Source: QHWK01 sp035315685
GTDB lineage: Bacteria; Acidobacteriota; Vicinamibacteria; Vicinamibacterales; CAVVIG01
DNA: 5,827 nt
Direction of reading: 5' to 3'
Assembly (NCBI GenBank): GCA_035315685.1
Contig: DATFXR010000175.1
Location: 1 to 5,827, forward strand
Both the position numbers and the translations under genes were made by a program. Shown one piece after another: positions 4,955 to 5,827 of this stretch (its first letter is position 1; every line of letters starts with the position of its first letter). The notes under the pieces are model-generated. The model had not been told where the DNA came from. It did not search any database and saw nothing but the letters and a program-made list of their open reading frames with translations.

Positions 4955-5827
4955 TTACGCGATCGCCATCATGCCGCTCGGCGCGGGCGTCCATGCCGGC
5001 TTTCCGGCGACCGCCCGGCGGATGCGGCGGACCACTTCCTCGTCGGTGGGATACGGCGAGACGAGCGCCGGCCGCAGCGGCAGCGGGATTTCATCCATGC
5101 GGTACGCCGTTCCGCGCGCGCTGACACCGGTGACCGCCGTGGTGATGTGCACGCGCGCCAGCCGGCTGGTGTGCGTCACCTTCGGATCGAGGACGATGGT
5201 CGGAATCCGCGCGAGATGCTCGATCGCCGGCTGCGGCATCGTCGCGCCCGGATCGGCGCCGAGCACCAGCGTCGCGTCGTTGTCCCCGCGCACCAGCAGG
5301 TCAACGGTGGAAAACTCACCCGGGTTGAAGCGCGGATAGCCGCGCGACAGATCGACGCCGAACGGGTAACCGGTGCTCCACCGCAGCACGACGTCGGCGC
5401 CGGTGACGTTGCCGTGACCGCGCATCGGCATGCACACGAACTTCGTGAACGCGTTCATCTCTGCGGTCAGATTGAGGATCGCGCCCGAGTTCATGTGCTT
5501 GCCGCGGGTCATCGACACGCCCATGCCGAAGAAGATGACGCCGAACCGCGCCCGCTTCATCCGATCGACGATGTCCTGCAGCCGCTCGACGCTGACGCCC
5601 GTTTCCGCGACGAGCGCGGGATCAACCGGCTGCCCTTTCACCAGCGCCCGCAGCGTCGTCGCCAGCTCGAAGTCCTTGCCCGGCCGGATCTGGAGGAAGA
5701 TGTCCGCGGCCTTCGCGCTCGGCGTTTCGCGGATGTCGACGAGCACCATCGTCCGGCCCTTGCGGCCTTCGGGTACGAACTTTCCCTTCGGCGTCAGCGT
5801 GTATTTGCTGAAGTGGCGCGGGTGGCA
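4955..5827 (-). CDS. fhcB: Formyltransferase/hydrolase complex subunit B, C-terminal part (FwdB/molybdopterin oxidoreductase homologue)
   Basis: 290 residues are visible, ending in TAA at 4957-4955; the frame is still open at the right edge, so the start is outside. It begins CHPRHFSKYTLTPKGKF and continues with VDIRETPSAKAADIFLQIRPG-DFEL (about 30-54), the pattern of molybdopterin-oxidoreductase-related FwdB/FhcB. Later come FFGMGVSMTRG, MPMRGHGNVTGADVV, STGYPFGVDLSRGYPRFNPGEF and LVLGADPGATMP, all characteristic of bacterial FhcB. In archaea FwdB is the formate dehydrogenase-like subunit carrying the tungsten or molybdenum pterin and an Fe-S cluster. In the characterised bacterial complex FhcB has lost these and is structural. 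The residues that decide this are N-terminal and not in the window. It is the first visible gene of the cluster, with fhcA 135 bp downstream. Confidence 0.93.
   Translation of the reverse strand, partial: CHPRHFSKYTLTPKGKFVPEGRKGRTMVLVDIRETPSAKAADIFLQIRPGKDFELATTLRALVKGQPVDPALVAETGVSVERLQDIVDRMKRARFGVIFFGMGVSMTRGKHMNSGAILNLTAEMNAFTKFVCMPMRGHGNVTGADVVLRWSTGYPFGVDLSRGYPRFNPGEFSTVDLLVRGDNDATLVLGADPGATMPQPAIEHLARIPTIVLDPKVTHTSRLARVHITTAVTGVSARGTAYRMDEIPLPLRPALVSPYPTDEEVVRRIRRAVAGKPAWTPAPSGMMAIA

Noticed and set aside
4899..5339. Plus-strand open frame of 146 codons starting in the 8-bp repeat
   Set aside because: Its N-terminus (MFFVPSCLRG) is a translation of the palindromic repeat, a common source of false small genes, and the rest is antisense to fhcB.

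Overview
The window is a minus-strand gene cluster for tetrahydromethanopterin (H4MPT)-dependent one-carbon metabolism in a high-GC bacterium. Every gene I can support runs right to left. In transcription order they are fhcB (C-terminal 290 residues only, cut by the right edge), fhcA, fhcC, a small secreted DUF6152-type protein, a second secreted protein of unknown function, fhcD, and the first 16 codons of a gene that looks like the COG1821 ATP-grasp family, cut by the left edge.

FhcA, FhcB, FhcC and FhcD together form the formyltransferase/hydrolase complex. FhcD moves the formyl group from formyl-H4MPT to methylofuran. FhcA, held on the FhcB/FhcC scaffold, hydrolyses formyl-methylofuran to formate. 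In bacteria this is the last step of H4MPT-linked formaldehyde oxidation. In archaea the homologous Fwd/Fmd and Ftr proteins start methanogenesis by running the chemistry the other way. The ATP-grasp start fits the set because archaeal COG1821 members (MfnD) ligate glutamate to tyramine while building methanofuran.

The organism is probably an uncultured soil or sediment bacterium of the Acidobacteria (Vicinamibacteria-like) type. This is inference. It rests on the high GC content, on the paired DUF6152 and 'FSGVW...GHWDGD' secreted proteins that I associate with acidobacterial genomes, and on two spacers filled with palindromic short-period repeats (8-bp CACGAAGN and 7-bp GAATTAA types). Rokubacteria, Planctomycetes or another H4MPT-bearing phylum cannot be excluded.

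Layout from right to left: fhcB fragment (5827-4955); a 135-bp spacer with an 87-nt hairpin of 8-bp repeats; fhcA (4819-3185); a 90-bp GC-rich spacer ending in a TAGAAT box just before the start codon; fhcC (3094-2282); a 152-bp spacer with an AT-rich 7-bp palindromic array; the DUF6152-type gene (2129-1713); a 6-nt gap; the second secreted gene (1706-948); fhcD, apparently starting at a CTG that overlaps the preceding stop as CTGA (951-64); a 13-nt gap; and the partial ATP-grasp gene (50-1). The most unusual points are the exported pair splitting fhcC from fhcD, the absence of any ATG, GTG or TTG at the expected fhcD start, and the repeat arrays inside the operon.
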